NCBI GenBank assembly: GCA_030612725.1
Contig: JAUWNJ010000003.1
Span: forward strand, 62,001-126,000
DNA length: 64,000 nt
Source of the DNA: Planctomycetales bacterium
GTDB lineage: Bacteria; Planctomycetota; Phycisphaerae; SM23-33
Direction of reading: 5' to 3'
The notes beneath the pieces are model-generated. The model saw only the letters and a program-made list of their open reading frames with translations. It was not told where the DNA came from and did not search any database. The first letter of the stretch is position 1. Each line of letters opens with the position of its first letter. Positions 10,072 through 17,570 of the stretch are shown piece after piece. A program made the position numbers and the translations under genes.

Positions 10072-10089
10072 TGACTGACCGGTCAGTCA
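10072..10089. promoter_or_regulatory. Perfect 18-bp palindromic operator, candidate TetR site
   Basis: The sequence TGACTGACCGGTCAGTCA is identical to its own reverse complement. It sits directly downstream of the -10 box of the leftward promoter and covers the expected start site. TetR-family repressors typically bind palindromes of this size and position. The regulator it would serve is the first gene of the transcript. Confidence 0.8.
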
Positions 10090-10122
10090 TATTATTATAG
10101 ACCTGCACACCGGTTATGACAA
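10090..10122 (-). promoter_or_regulatory. Sigma70-type promoter of the tetR-MFP-RND operon
   Basis: Read on the minus strand: -35 TTGTCA (10117-10122), a 17-base spacer, and -10 TATAAT (10094-10099). Both boxes are near consensus and the spacer is ideal. Transcription should begin about 10087, inside the palindrome, and leave a leader of roughly 180 bases before the regulator ATG at 9904. Confidence 0.75.
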
Positions 10123-10147
10123 GTGGTTTTTGGGGGAAATTCCCGGA

Positions 10148-10810
10148 TTATTCAAATGTCAGTGTCCCGAAGAATTCGGGCTTGTGGTAGTCCGGTTCAG
10201 GCCAGTCGATCCGGTTCCATGCTGCGTATTGCGGGTCGGTCTTTCCGCCGCAACGGTAGAAATTCACCCGCCAGGTGTCGCCCGATTTCGGAGCGACGTC
10301 GGAACCGACCATTTTGGAAATCGCCTCAAACGGTATCTTCGCCGCCAGCCACCATCCGTCGTCGGTCAGGAATTCTTCCTTCGTCGGCATGGGGATGGAG
10401 GTCTTTACCTCAACGGTATCAAGCACTTCCGGCGCAGCGTGCGACCGGACTTCGCGCCACGCGCCAAAGCCCAGGTGAATCGTCCCGCAACAATTGGCTT
10501 CGAAATTCAGGTATTTTATGACGCCTTCGGATTCAAACGCGATGAAAAACTCCACGCAACTGTCTTTGCACACCCAGCCGTTGGGGTGGGTCTCGACGGC
10601 GGAGATGTGCTTATCGTCGCAGACAAACAGGAGATAGACTGCCCTCTCGTCGTACAGCATCGCTACGGTCGTATCCTGCTTCAGCCCGGCTGTGTACCAG
10701 GGATACTCATCTATCGAGAGCACATCGGCCCGACTCCAGACCTGATCATCACATGCCAGTCGCACGGTTCGGTCGGCCCGGCGAGCGAGATAATTCTTCG
10801 GTTGATTCAT
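10148..10810 (-). CDS. Carbohydrate-binding family 9-like protein
   Basis: Protein of 220 residues resembling the CBM9-like/DOMON-type beta-sandwich domain found alone in many environmental bacteria. Landmarks are RLACDDQVWSRADVLSI at the N-terminus, VAMLYDERAVYLLFVCDD, KDSCVEFFIAFE and WWLAAKIPFEAI. No signal peptide is evident, so a sugar-binding role outside the cell is not shown. The ATG at 10810 has CAGGAAA at a good distance; an upstream in-frame start would overlap apt. It follows apt by 22 bp on the same strand and is probably cotranscribed. Function in vivo unknown. Confidence 0.75.
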   Translation of the reverse strand: MNQPKNYLARRADRTVRLACDDQVWSRADVLSIDEYPWYTAGLKQDTTVAMLYDERAVYLLFVCDDKHISAVETHPNGWVCKDSCVEFFIAFESEGVIKYLNFEANCCGTIHLGFGAWREVRSHAAPEVLDTVEVKTSIPMPTKEEFLTDDGWWLAAKIPFEAISKMVGSDVAPKSGDTWRVNFYRCGGKTDPQYAAWNRIDWPEPDYHKPEFFGTLTFE

Positions 10811-10832
10811 ATACACATTTCCTGATTGAAGT

Positions 10833-11354
10833 TTATTTTTCCACGCGGATGAGTGAATGGATTTCATAATCGGTGAGTTTCTCGCGCCCGTTCAGGAAAC
10901 ACAGTTCAATCAGGAACGCTATGCCGACAATATCGCCGCCGAGGTCTTTGACCATTTCGCAGGCAGCCGCCATTGTCCCTCCGGTTGCCAACAGGTCGTC
11001 CAGCATGAGGACTTTCATCCCGTCAGCGATTGCGTCGGCATGCATCTCGATTGTGTCTGTGCCGTATTCGAGGGCGTATTCCCGGCTGACGGTTTTGTGG
11101 GGTAGTTTCCCGGGCTTGCGAACTGGCACGAATCCTGCTCCGATTTCGCGTGCTACCGCCGGGCCGAAGATAAACCCGCGAGATTCGATACCGACTACAA
11201 TCTCGATACCGACGTCCCTGTAAGGTTCCGCCAGTTGACCTATGGCTTCGTCCAGCGCCACCGGATCGAGCAGCAGCGGCGTGATGTCCTTGAAAATGAT
11301 GCCCTTCCTGGGAAAGTCCGGTATATCTCGAATGAAATCACCAAGGTCAATCAT
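10833..11354 (-). CDS. apt: Adenine phosphoribosyltransferase
   Basis: Purine salvage enzyme converting adenine and PRPP to AMP in the cytosol. It is 173 residues, the normal length, with IRDIPDFPRKGIIFKDITPL at the N-terminus, VGIESRGFIFGPAVA, and the PRPP-binding loop VLMLDDLLATGGTMAA. The ATG at 11354 follows AGGAG; an upstream frame extension has no support. First gene of a likely pair with the CBM9-like gene. Confidence 0.95.
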   Translation of the reverse strand: MIDLGDFIRDIPDFPRKGIIFKDITPLLLDPVALDEAIGQLAEPYRDVGIEIVVGIESRGFIFGPAVAREIGAGFVPVRKPGKLPHKTVSREYALEYGTDTIEMHADAIADGMKVLMLDDLLATGGTMAAACEMVKDLGGDIVGIAFLIELCFLNGREKLTDYEIHSLIRVEK

Positions 11355-11470
11355 GCATCGCAACTCCTGAAAAATGGTTTCACTAATGGACGAATGAGTG
11401 TAGCGTCGCAACAGCCGGAAACAAGGATAAGTTAATCGCGGATAGAAGAAAAAGGCGGGACTCCGCTTGC

Positions 11471-11530
11471 TACTCTCGAAGAGTCCTACGGACTGCGAAG
11501 TAGTTCGCTACGTAGCACGAGTCGCCTCGT
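11471..11530. repeat. Cluster of small hairpins, REP-like
   Basis: In the gap between apt and the nitroreductase gene, short inverted repeats follow one another: AGTCC/GGACT (11482-11494), GCGAA/TTCGC (11495-11508) and, starting with GTAGCAC, ACGAG/CTCGT (11517-11530). The last shares the layout of the other GGCAC/AGCAC hairpins in this window. No open frame or RNA family is recognised in the gap. Confidence 0.5.
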
Positions 11531-11611
11531 TCGGAGCCTGCCTACTATGCAAAGCGCAGTAATTAATCCCAAGCGGTATTACACACAATTAGTTGCACCG
11601 CCCGGATCGGG

Positions 11612-12160
11612 TTATTTCGGCGCGGGGGCGTATTTTTCCCAGGAGACGAATTTTTCCAGCGGGGCGCGGTCGGCCTTCTTCTGGGGCTTGGCGGGATGAC
11701 CCACGGGAATCATCGCCACAGGCCTGACGCCGGCGGGAAAACCGACGGCCTTGGCCACGTCGCCCTCGTTGAACGAACCGATCCAGCATGTACCCAAACC
11801 CATCTGAACTGCTGTCAGCATCAGGTTCTGAATGGCAGCGGCAGTGTCCTGAATGTAGAAAAGCCCCCTGAACTTGTAGGCGTCCCACCTGTACCATACC
11901 GAGCCTTTCTCGGCGAAGACCTCGGTGTCGGCCCCGACGACGATGATGACCGGAGCGGTGGCGATAAAATCCTGCCGGGCCGCCTTCGCCAGCAGGTCCT
12001 TACCGTCGGCTTCGGTAACAGCTACGAACCGCCAACATTCCGAGGCATACGGCGCCCACCGCGCCATGTCCAGCAACTTGACAACAGCCTCCTTCGATAC
12101 GGGCTTATCGGTATAACTCCGCACCGAACGCCTGGTGGTTATAATCTCTTCGAGTGTCAT
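11612..12160 (-). CDS. Nitroreductase-family FMN oxidoreductase
   Basis: Small flavoprotein of 182 residues. RRSVRSYTDKPVS is the N-terminal FMN phosphate-binding segment, ARWAPYASECWRFVAV is the conserved region contacting flavin, and MGLGTCWIGSFNE lies near the C-terminal FMN loop. Such enzymes reduce nitro groups, quinones or flavin with NAD(P)H; the substrate cannot be predicted. AAGGAGAT precedes the ATG. It lies downstream of the XRE-cupin regulator on the same strand but is separated by an inverted pair of heptamer repeats, so cotranscription is uncertain. Confidence 0.88.
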   Translation of the reverse strand: MTLEEIITTRRSVRSYTDKPVSKEAVVKLLDMARWAPYASECWRFVAVTEADGKDLLAKAARQDFIATAPVIIVVGADTEVFAEKGSVWYRWDAYKFRGLFYIQDTAAAIQNLMLTAVQMGLGTCWIGSFNEGDVAKAVGFPAGVRPVAMIPVGHPAKPQKKADRAPLEKFVSWEKYAPAPK

Positions 12161-12199
12161 GTTCTGATCTCCTTTCTAAAAAATAATGGGCCGCTTTGT

Positions 12200-12294
12200 A
12201 ATTGCCAATTGTCAATTTCCAATTGCCAATTGAAAGAACATTCGGCGGCTCGTCTGATCAATTGAAAATTGGCAATTGGAAATCGGCAATTGCT
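12200..12294. repeat. Inverted pair of degenerate heptamer repeats
   Basis: Five exact-length 7-mers based on AATTGCC run from 12200 to 12234, and five related 7-mers based on AATTGGC run from 12260 to 12294. The second block is the approximate reverse complement of the first, so the region can fold as a long stem. It ends at the stop codon of the XRE-cupin gene. Confidence 0.8.
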
Positions 12295-12893
12295 CACTCG
12301 CTTCTGTATCGGACTATCATGTACGCCTCGGCGGGTCCTTTGCCGGTGTTGCTGAGTGTGTGGGGGATGTCCACGCGATAATGGATCGAATCGCCCTTCT
12401 TGATCACAGCGGTCTGGTCGCCGCTGGTTATATCCAATCGGCCTCTGGTCAGGTGGAGAAACTCCTCGGTTCCGGGAAAGTGCGGCTCGGATCGCAGTTC
12501 TCCGCCGGCTTCGAGTTTGAGGTGATAGAACTCGATGCTCTTTTCCAGGCTCAGCGGGCTGAGCGTGCGGATCGTGCAAAGCGAGTCGGACCGGAATGTG
12601 TAGCGGTCGTCGGAAGCGGGAATGATGCGAAAGATATTCTCGACGGCGGGCGAGTCTATCAGTTCTCCGATGTTCAACTGAAGCGCGGCGGCGATTTTCA
12701 GCATGACGGCGACGGTAGGATTGACCTTGTCCTGTTCGATTTGCGAGAGCATCGCTTTCGAGACGCCGGCCATACGGGAGAGTTGTTCGAGCGTCAGATC
12801 CCTGGCGGACCTGAGCGACTTGAGCCGGCCGCCGTGTCGGGCAACGTTGCGGAGGGAAGATTTTTTTTCAGAATGTTTATTGACTTTCGCCAT
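12294..12893 (-). CDS. XRE-family regulator with C-terminal cupin domain
   Basis: Transcription factor of 199 residues. The N-terminal helix-turn-helix (LKSLRSARDLTLEQLSRMAG through SKAMLSQIEQDKVNPTVAV, about 24-62) is joined to a RmlC-type cupin (about 120-197, with EPHFPGTEEFLHLTRGRLDI and YRVDIPHTLSNTG) that would sense a small metabolite. The architecture is that of PuuR-like regulators. It diverges from tdh across 67 bp that hold a matching inverted repeat, so it probably controls itself and threonine catabolism. Its ATG lies six bases after a TATAAT box and has no ribosome-binding site, suggesting a leaderless message. Confidence 0.9.
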   Translation of the reverse strand: MAKVNKHSEKKSSLRNVARHGGRLKSLRSARDLTLEQLSRMAGVSKAMLSQIEQDKVNPTVAVMLKIAAALQLNIGELIDSPAVENIFRIIPASDDRYTFRSDSLCTIRTLSPLSLEKSIEFYHLKLEAGGELRSEPHFPGTEEFLHLTRGRLDITSGDQTAVIKKGDSIHYRVDIPHTLSNTGKGPAEAYMIVRYRSE

Positions 12894-12928
12894 TTGTTCA
12901 TTATATTGGATTTTAGTATAGTGAACGT
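12894..12928. promoter_or_regulatory. Overlapping divergent promoters with inverted-repeat operator (xre / tdh)
   Basis: Inverted arms GTTCATTATAT (12896-12906) and GTATAGTGAAC (12916-12926) match in 9 of 11 positions around a 9-base spacer. The half-site ATATAATGAAC resembles the box bound by E. coli PuuR, an XRE-cupin protein. Toward tdh, TTGTTC (12894-12899) and TATAGT (12917-12922) are 17 bases apart. Toward the regulator, TATAAT occupies 12905-12900. Both promoters therefore lie inside the operator. Confidence 0.65.
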
Positions 12929-12960
12929 TACTATTTTATATTACACAAGGAAGCGAAATC

Positions 12961-13995
12961 ATGCAAGCAATCATTAAAGCCCGTCCGGAAGTGGGACTTG
13001 AACTGGCCGATGTACCTCGCCCGGTTCCGGGCCCGCGAGATGTGCTGGTTCGCGTCTCAAAGACCGGTATCTGCGGGACGGACCGGCACATTTACGAGTG
13101 GGACGCCTGGTCGGCGGGGCGAATCAAGCCCCCGCTGGTAACCGGACACGAATTCGTCGGGATCGTCGAGGACACCGGCGTAGCCGTCCGGTCCGTCCGC
13201 CCCGGCGACCGCGTCAGCGGCGAAGGACACATCGGATGCGGATACTGCTACGCCTGCCGGACCGGACAGACGCATATCTGCGAAAATGTTGACATTCTCG
13301 GCGTCGATATCACAGGCTGCTTCGCGCCGTACGTGGTCCTGCCTGAGTCTAATATATGGAAGGTGGACCCTGCCATCCCCGACGACCAGGCGTGTCTGTT
13401 CGACCCGTTTGGCAACGCGATGCACACAGTAATGGCCCAACCTATTTCCGGCAGGCAGGTTCTCGTCGTCGGATGCGGGACGATCGGTCTGATGGCCGTC
13501 GGTATCCTGCGCGTCGGCGGGGCCAATCTTGTTATTGCCGTCGAGCCTAATCCCAAGAAGCGCGAACTGGCCAAGGTCATGGGCGCTGACATCGTACTGG
13601 AGCGAGTGGACGCAAAAACCATCAAGGACGCCACAGATCGCGGCGGGGCCGACGTAGTGCTGGAAATGAGCGGGCATCCCGGCGCTATCGTCAAAGCCTT
13701 CGACTGCGTGCGCAACGCCGGAGACATAGCCCTGCTTGGTATCCCGCCGGGAGAGGTGTCTATAACATGGGCCGAGCAGATCATCTTCAAGGGCCTGACC
13801 CTCCGCGGTATCAACGGGCGGCGAATGTTCCAAACGTGGTACCAGTGTGACAGGTTTTTCCGCCAGCATCCGACACTAATCGAGCCGCTGATTACCCATC
13901 GCCTGCCGTTCGATGAGTTCGAAAAGGGCATCAAGGCGATGCAGGACGGAAGCGCGTGCAAGGTCGTACTCGACTGGACAGATGCAAAAACGTAA
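12961..13995 (+). CDS. tdh: L-threonine 3-dehydrogenase
   Basis: Zinc-dependent medium-chain dehydrogenase oxidising L-threonine to 2-amino-3-ketobutyrate with NAD. At 344 residues it is of normal size. Catalytic zinc ligands are C38 (KTGICGTD) and H63-E64 (TGHEFVG); the structural zinc cysteines are in CGYCYACRTGQTHIC; the Rossmann motif is VVGCGTIGLMAVG. AAGGAAG precedes the ATG. The downstream gene encodes the partner ligase Kbl, which fixes the assignment as threonine rather than a general polyol. Likely controlled by the divergent XRE-cupin regulator. Confidence 0.95.
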   Translation: MQAIIKARPEVGLELADVPRPVPGPRDVLVRVSKTGICGTDRHIYEWDAWSAGRIKPPLVTGHEFVGIVEDTGVAVRSVRPGDRVSGEGHIGCGYCYACRTGQTHICENVDILGVDITGCFAPYVVLPESNIWKVDPAIPDDQACLFDPFGNAMHTVMAQPISGRQVLVVGCGTIGLMAVGILRVGGANLVIAVEPNPKKRELAKVMGADIVLERVDAKTIKDATDRGGADVVLEMSGHPGAIVKAFDCVRNAGDIALLGIPPGEVSITWAEQIIFKGLTLRGINGRRMFQTWYQCDRFFRQHPTLIEPLITHRLPFDEFEKGIKAMQDGSACKVVLDWTDAKT

Positions 13996-14011
13996 AAAAG
14001 AAAGATAGACC

Positions 14012-14062
14012 GGGTACCATGCCTTCACGCGCAGCAAAGCGGAGCGGGTAGGCATGGCACCC
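14012..14062. repeat. Inverted repeat between tdh and kbl
   Basis: Arms GGGTACCATGCC (14012-14023) and GGCATGGCACCC (14051-14062) pair with one mismatch around a 27-base loop. No T-run follows, so it is unlikely to be a simple terminator. Its GGTGCC/GGCACC ends match the scattered palindromic element family of this window. Confidence 0.6.
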
Positions 14063-14110
14063 ATCCAAAGTGTTTATGACTACGTTTTTACCAAAATAAA
14101 GGATTTTACA

Positions 14111-15283
14111 ATGAGCAACACAATCGACGAAATTCGCGGTGAAATTGACGCACTGCACGAAGCAGGCACTTATAAAACCGAGCCGGTGCTGTCAGGTCCG
14201 ATGGGTCCGACGGTGAAACTGGTGGGCGGGGCAGAAGTCATTAACTTATGCAGTAACAACTACCTCGGCCTGGCAAACCATCCCGACGTCGTGGCCGGGG
14301 CGAAAAAGGCGATGGACAAATACGGTAACGGCACCGCGTCGGTGCGATTTATCTGCGGGACTTTCAGCATACACCTGGAACTGGAGAAGGTTATTGCGGA
14401 ATTCTGCGGTACGGAAAAGGCCACTACTTACGTCTCGTGCTGGAACGCCAACGAAGCGTTCGTGCCTTCGCTGATTGGTCCCGGCGACGCTGTTATCAGT
14501 GATGAATTGAACCACGCCAGCATCATCGACGCATGCCGGCTTTGCAGCAAAAAGGCCCAGCGCCTCATATACAAGCACAGCGATATGGACGACCTTGCCC
14601 GGTGTCTGGATGAAGCCAAAGGCGCCCGACGGAAACTGGTTTTTACCGACGGCGTCTTCAGTATGGAGGGGGATCTCGCCGACCTTCCGGGAATAGTAAA
14701 GGCCGCGAAGGCCCACGACGCGCTGGTGGCGGTGGATGATTCACACGCTCACGGCGTGGTCGGCAGGACGGGAAAAGGTACGCCGGAGCATTTCGGCGTT
14801 ACTGTCGATATCGTTACCGGAACGATTGGAAAAGCCCTTGGCGGAGCGGCAGGCGGGTTCATCGCAGCGGCCTCGCCGATTATCGAACTGATGGTTCAGC
14901 GGTCGCGCCCGCAGTTGTTCAGCAACGCACTTCCTCCCGCGGTGGCGGGCGGGGCTTTGGCGGCGTTGGCCCTGCTGAAACGCGAACCGAACCGCGTCGC
15001 ACACCTTCAGGAAAACGTCGCTTACCTCCGCGACGGATTGACGAAACTGGGTTACGAGGTTCTTCAGTCACCGACGGCCATCTTGCCGATTATCGTCGGC
15101 GACACTGCTAAAGCCTTGCGGCTGGCCGACGCGATGCTTGAAAATGGCGTGCTGATTACGGGGTTTGGATTCCCCGTTGTACCTGAGGGAACGGCTCGTC
15201 TGCGAGCGCAGGTCTCGTCGGTGCATACACGAAACCATTTGGATCAGGCGTTGAAGGCTTTTGGCGCGATTCGCGATAAATAA
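14111..15283 (+). CDS. kbl: Glycine C-acetyltransferase (2-amino-3-ketobutyrate CoA ligase)
   Basis: PLP enzyme of the alpha-oxoamine synthase family that cleaves 2-amino-3-ketobutyrate with CoA to glycine and acetyl-CoA, finishing threonine breakdown. The PLP lysine is K241 in TGTIGKALGGAAGGF; DDSHAHGVVGRTGKGTPEHF holds the cofactor-contacting Asp and His; NLCSNNYLGL is the usual N-terminal motif. The start at 14111 follows AAAGGA; an in-frame start 57 bases upstream lies within the inverted repeat region and gives an atypical extension. 390 residues. Same operon as tdh, with a strong terminator after it. Confidence 0.95.
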   Translation: MSNTIDEIRGEIDALHEAGTYKTEPVLSGPMGPTVKLVGGAEVINLCSNNYLGLANHPDVVAGAKKAMDKYGNGTASVRFICGTFSIHLELEKVIAEFCGTEKATTYVSCWNANEAFVPSLIGPGDAVISDELNHASIIDACRLCSKKAQRLIYKHSDMDDLARCLDEAKGARRKLVFTDGVFSMEGDLADLPGIVKAAKAHDALVAVDDSHAHGVVGRTGKGTPEHFGVTVDIVTGTIGKALGGAAGGFIAAASPIIELMVQRSRPQLFSNALPPAVAGGALAALALLKREPNRVAHLQENVAYLRDGLTKLGYEVLQSPTAILPIIVGDTAKALRLADAMLENGVLITGFGFPVVPEGTARLRAQVSSVHTRNHLDQALKAFGAIRDK

Positions 15284-15294
15284 CCGATAAAATG

Positions 15295-15328
15295 AAAACG
15301 CCGAACAGCAATTGCCGTTCGGCGTTTT
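15295..15328. terminator. Bidirectional intrinsic terminator between kbl and rpsA
   Basis: AAAACGCCGAAC (15295-15306) pairs perfectly with GTTCGGCGTTTT (15317-15328) around a 10-base loop. The stem ends in T-runs on both strands, and it lies between the convergent kbl and rpsA genes, so it can stop both. Confidence 0.9.
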
Positions 15329-15354
15329 CGTATCGCGGCGATTATGTTTTTACC

Positions 15355-17367
15355 TTATTCCGTTTTCTCGCCTTCCGGTTCCGACTCTGCTTCCGCTTCT
15401 GCTTCCGCTTCTGCTTCCGCTTCTGTTTCCGGTTCCGCTTCTGTTTCCGGTTCAGATGTCTCTGGAGTTTTTTCTTCTGCTTCCACCGTTGCTTCCGGTT
15501 CTGTTTCTGTCGGTTCGGCGGGGGTTGGCTCCGGGTCGGTTTCGGTGACGGCCGGTTGCTCTTCTACTTGCTCTTCGGCCTGGGTTTCTCCATTGGTCTT
15601 GGCCGTTGCTATAAGCGTCTTACCCTCAATGGTTCCGAACAGGCCTGTTTCTGCGCCGAGTCCGCCTCTGCGACGGACGGGCGTTTCGGGCGGAGCCTCG
15701 CCGGGTACGCCGTCTTCGGCTGCCCATTGTGCCCGCTTAAGCGACAGTCCTATCTTCCGGTCTTCGCTGTCCACCCGCAGAATCTTGACTTCGACTTCAT
15801 CGCCGACCTTGACGACATCTTCGGGGTTTTCGACCTTGTGGTCCGCCAGTTCGGATATATGCAGCAGACCTTCCAGGCCGTCTTCCAGTTCAATAAAGAC
15901 GCCGAAGTTCGTTACCTTGATAACCGCGCCTTTTACGATCTGCCCGGCGATGTAATGTTCGGGAATCTGTCGCAACCAGGGGTCTTCGGTGAGTTGCTTG
16001 AGTCCCAGTGCGACCCGGCTTTTGTCTTCATCCACTGCCAGGACGACACACTGCACTTCTTCGCCTTTTTTGAGCATCTCGGCGGGATGCGTGATTTTGC
16101 GTGTCCAGGAGAAGTCTGAGACGTGCAGCAACCCGTCTATTCCTTCTTCGATTTGAATGAACGCGCCGTAGTTGGTCAGGTTCCGCACCTGCCCGGTGAT
16201 AACCGTGCCCGGAGGATACTTCTCTTTCACCAGCATCCACGGATTAGGCTCGATCTGCTTGATACCGAGTGAGATTTCCTGTTTGTCCTTGTTGATTTCG
16301 AGTACAACCACATCGATTTCGTCGCCGAGGTTGACTATCTCGGACGGATGATTTATCCGTTTTGTCCAGGACATTTCCGAAATGTGCACCAGACCCTCGA
16401 TACCTTCCTGAAGTTTCACGAATATACCGTACGGAACCATATTCACTACTTTTCCGCGTATCCGCGAATCAACCGGATACCTCTGTTCAATCCCTTCCCA
16501 CGGCGACGGCGTCTTCTGCTTGAGACCGAGAGCGATCTTTTCCTTTTCGTAATCGACGTTTAAGACCATGACCTCGATTTCCTCATCGACCTTGACTACT
16601 TCGGTGGGATGTTCAATTCGTCCCCAGGACATGTCGGTGATGTGCACCAGGCCGTCTATCCCGCCAAGATCGACGAACGCGCCGAACTCGGCGATATTCT
16701 TGACCACGCCCTTGCGAATCTGACCAACCTCGATCTCGGCAAAGAGGGCGTCCTTGGCCTCGCCGCGACGCTCCTCAATGAGTTTGCGACGGGAAACAAC
16801 AATGTTCCGGGCGTCCTGATCTATCTTGAGTATCTTGGCTTCGACTTTTTTACCGACGTATTCGCCGATGTCGAAAGGTCTGCGGATATCGACCTGACTG
16901 GCAGGAAGGAACACGGGAACGCCGATATCAACAAGCAGCCCGCCTTTGATCTTCCGTGTTACGACGCCTTCGACGATGTCGTCTTCGGATTTCGTGGAGA
17001 TGATGCGTTCCCAGGCCTGGATGCGGTCGGCTTTACGCTTGGAGAGCACCACCAGCCCGCTGTCGGATTCCACCGCCTCCAGGAGGACTTTTATTTCGCC
17101 ACCGGCTTCAGCCGCGCTTCGGTCGGCGAACTCGCCCAAATCGACCACGCCTTCACTCTTGAGGCCAACCTCGACAAATACGTCGTTTCCGATGACGCTG
17201 ACAATCTGACCGGTCAGGATGCTCCCGACCTTGAACCGCGACGACGCTTCCTGCATCGCGTCGGTAAGGTTCTGTGAGAGTTCCTCGCTATCCAGAACAC
17301 CGCCTATTTGTTCCTGGACTTGCTCGTCCGTGATACCCAGTGAGTTAATTAGATTTCGATCTACCAT
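15355..17367 (-). CDS. rpsA: 30S ribosomal protein S1, six S1 domains, acidic tail
   Basis: RNA-binding ribosomal protein needed for mRNA docking. Six S1/OB domains follow in order: [85 protein letters not shown] and [15 protein letters not shown]. After the sixth comes a low-complexity tail of more than 90 residues rich in Glu, Ala, Pro and Thr, encoded by short tandem DNA repeats. The start [11 protein letters not shown] at 17367 is preferred as a usual planctomycete-like beginning; a TTG ten codons upstream behind GGCGGG is possible. Confidence 0.95.
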   Translation of the reverse strand: MVDRNLINSLGITDEQVQEQIGGVLDSEELSQNLTDAMQEASSRFKVGSILTGQIVSVIGNDVFVEVGLKSEGVVDLGEFADRSAAEAGGEIKVLLEAVESDSGLVVLSKRKADRIQAWERIISTKSEDDIVEGVVTRKIKGGLLVDIGVPVFLPASQVDIRRPFDIGEYVGKKVEAKILKIDQDARNIVVSRRKLIEERRGEAKDALFAEIEVGQIRKGVVKNIAEFGAFVDLGGIDGLVHITDMSWGRIEHPTEVVKVDEEIEVMVLNVDYEKEKIALGLKQKTPSPWEGIEQRYPVDSRIRGKVVNMVPYGIFVKLQEGIEGLVHISEMSWTKRINHPSEIVNLGDEIDVVVLEINKDKQEISLGIKQIEPNPWMLVKEKYPPGTVITGQVRNLTNYGAFIQIEEGIDGLLHVSDFSWTRKITHPAEMLKKGEEVQCVVLAVDEDKSRVALGLKQLTEDPWLRQIPEHYIAGQIVKGAVIKVTNFGVFIELEDGLEGLLHISELADHKVENPEDVVKVGDEVEVKILRVDSEDRKIGLSLKRAQWAAEDGVPGEAPPETPVRRRGGLGAETGLFGTIEGKTLIATAKTNGETQAEEQVEEQPAVTETDPEPTPAEPTETEPEATVEAEEKTPETSEPETEAEPETEAEAEAEAEAEAESEPEGEKTE
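15362..15470. repeat. Tandem 6/12-bp repeats encoding the S1 acidic tail
   Basis: The plus strand reads runs of CTTCCGCTTCTG and close variants. On the coding strand these give alternating Glu-Ala, Glu-Pro and Glu-Thr. Such slippage-prone DNA explains the regular tail and predicts length differences among relatives. Confidence 0.7.
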
Positions 17368-17570
17368 TTGTTTTCTTAACCAGCCTGTGGTTGTCAAATT
17401 CCCGCCGGGATTGTTTTGAAATTTACTCCCCAGCCCAATCGGACCATCCGATTGTTATTCGGCGCGATACCCCAGGCACAAAAAAGACACCACACCGGCG
17501 AACCCATAACTCTAGTCGATATATTGACATTCCTCAAGGGGAAATCACGATAAAATCAGAAGCCCGATTA

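Noticed and set aside
12200-12294. Heptamer arrays considered as a CRISPR array.
   Set aside because: Units are 7 bases, directly adjacent and without unique spacers; there are no cas genes.
14012-14062. Inverted repeat considered as the terminator of tdh.
   Set aside because: The loop is long, no T-run follows, and tdh and kbl act in one pathway, so a stop between them is unlikely.
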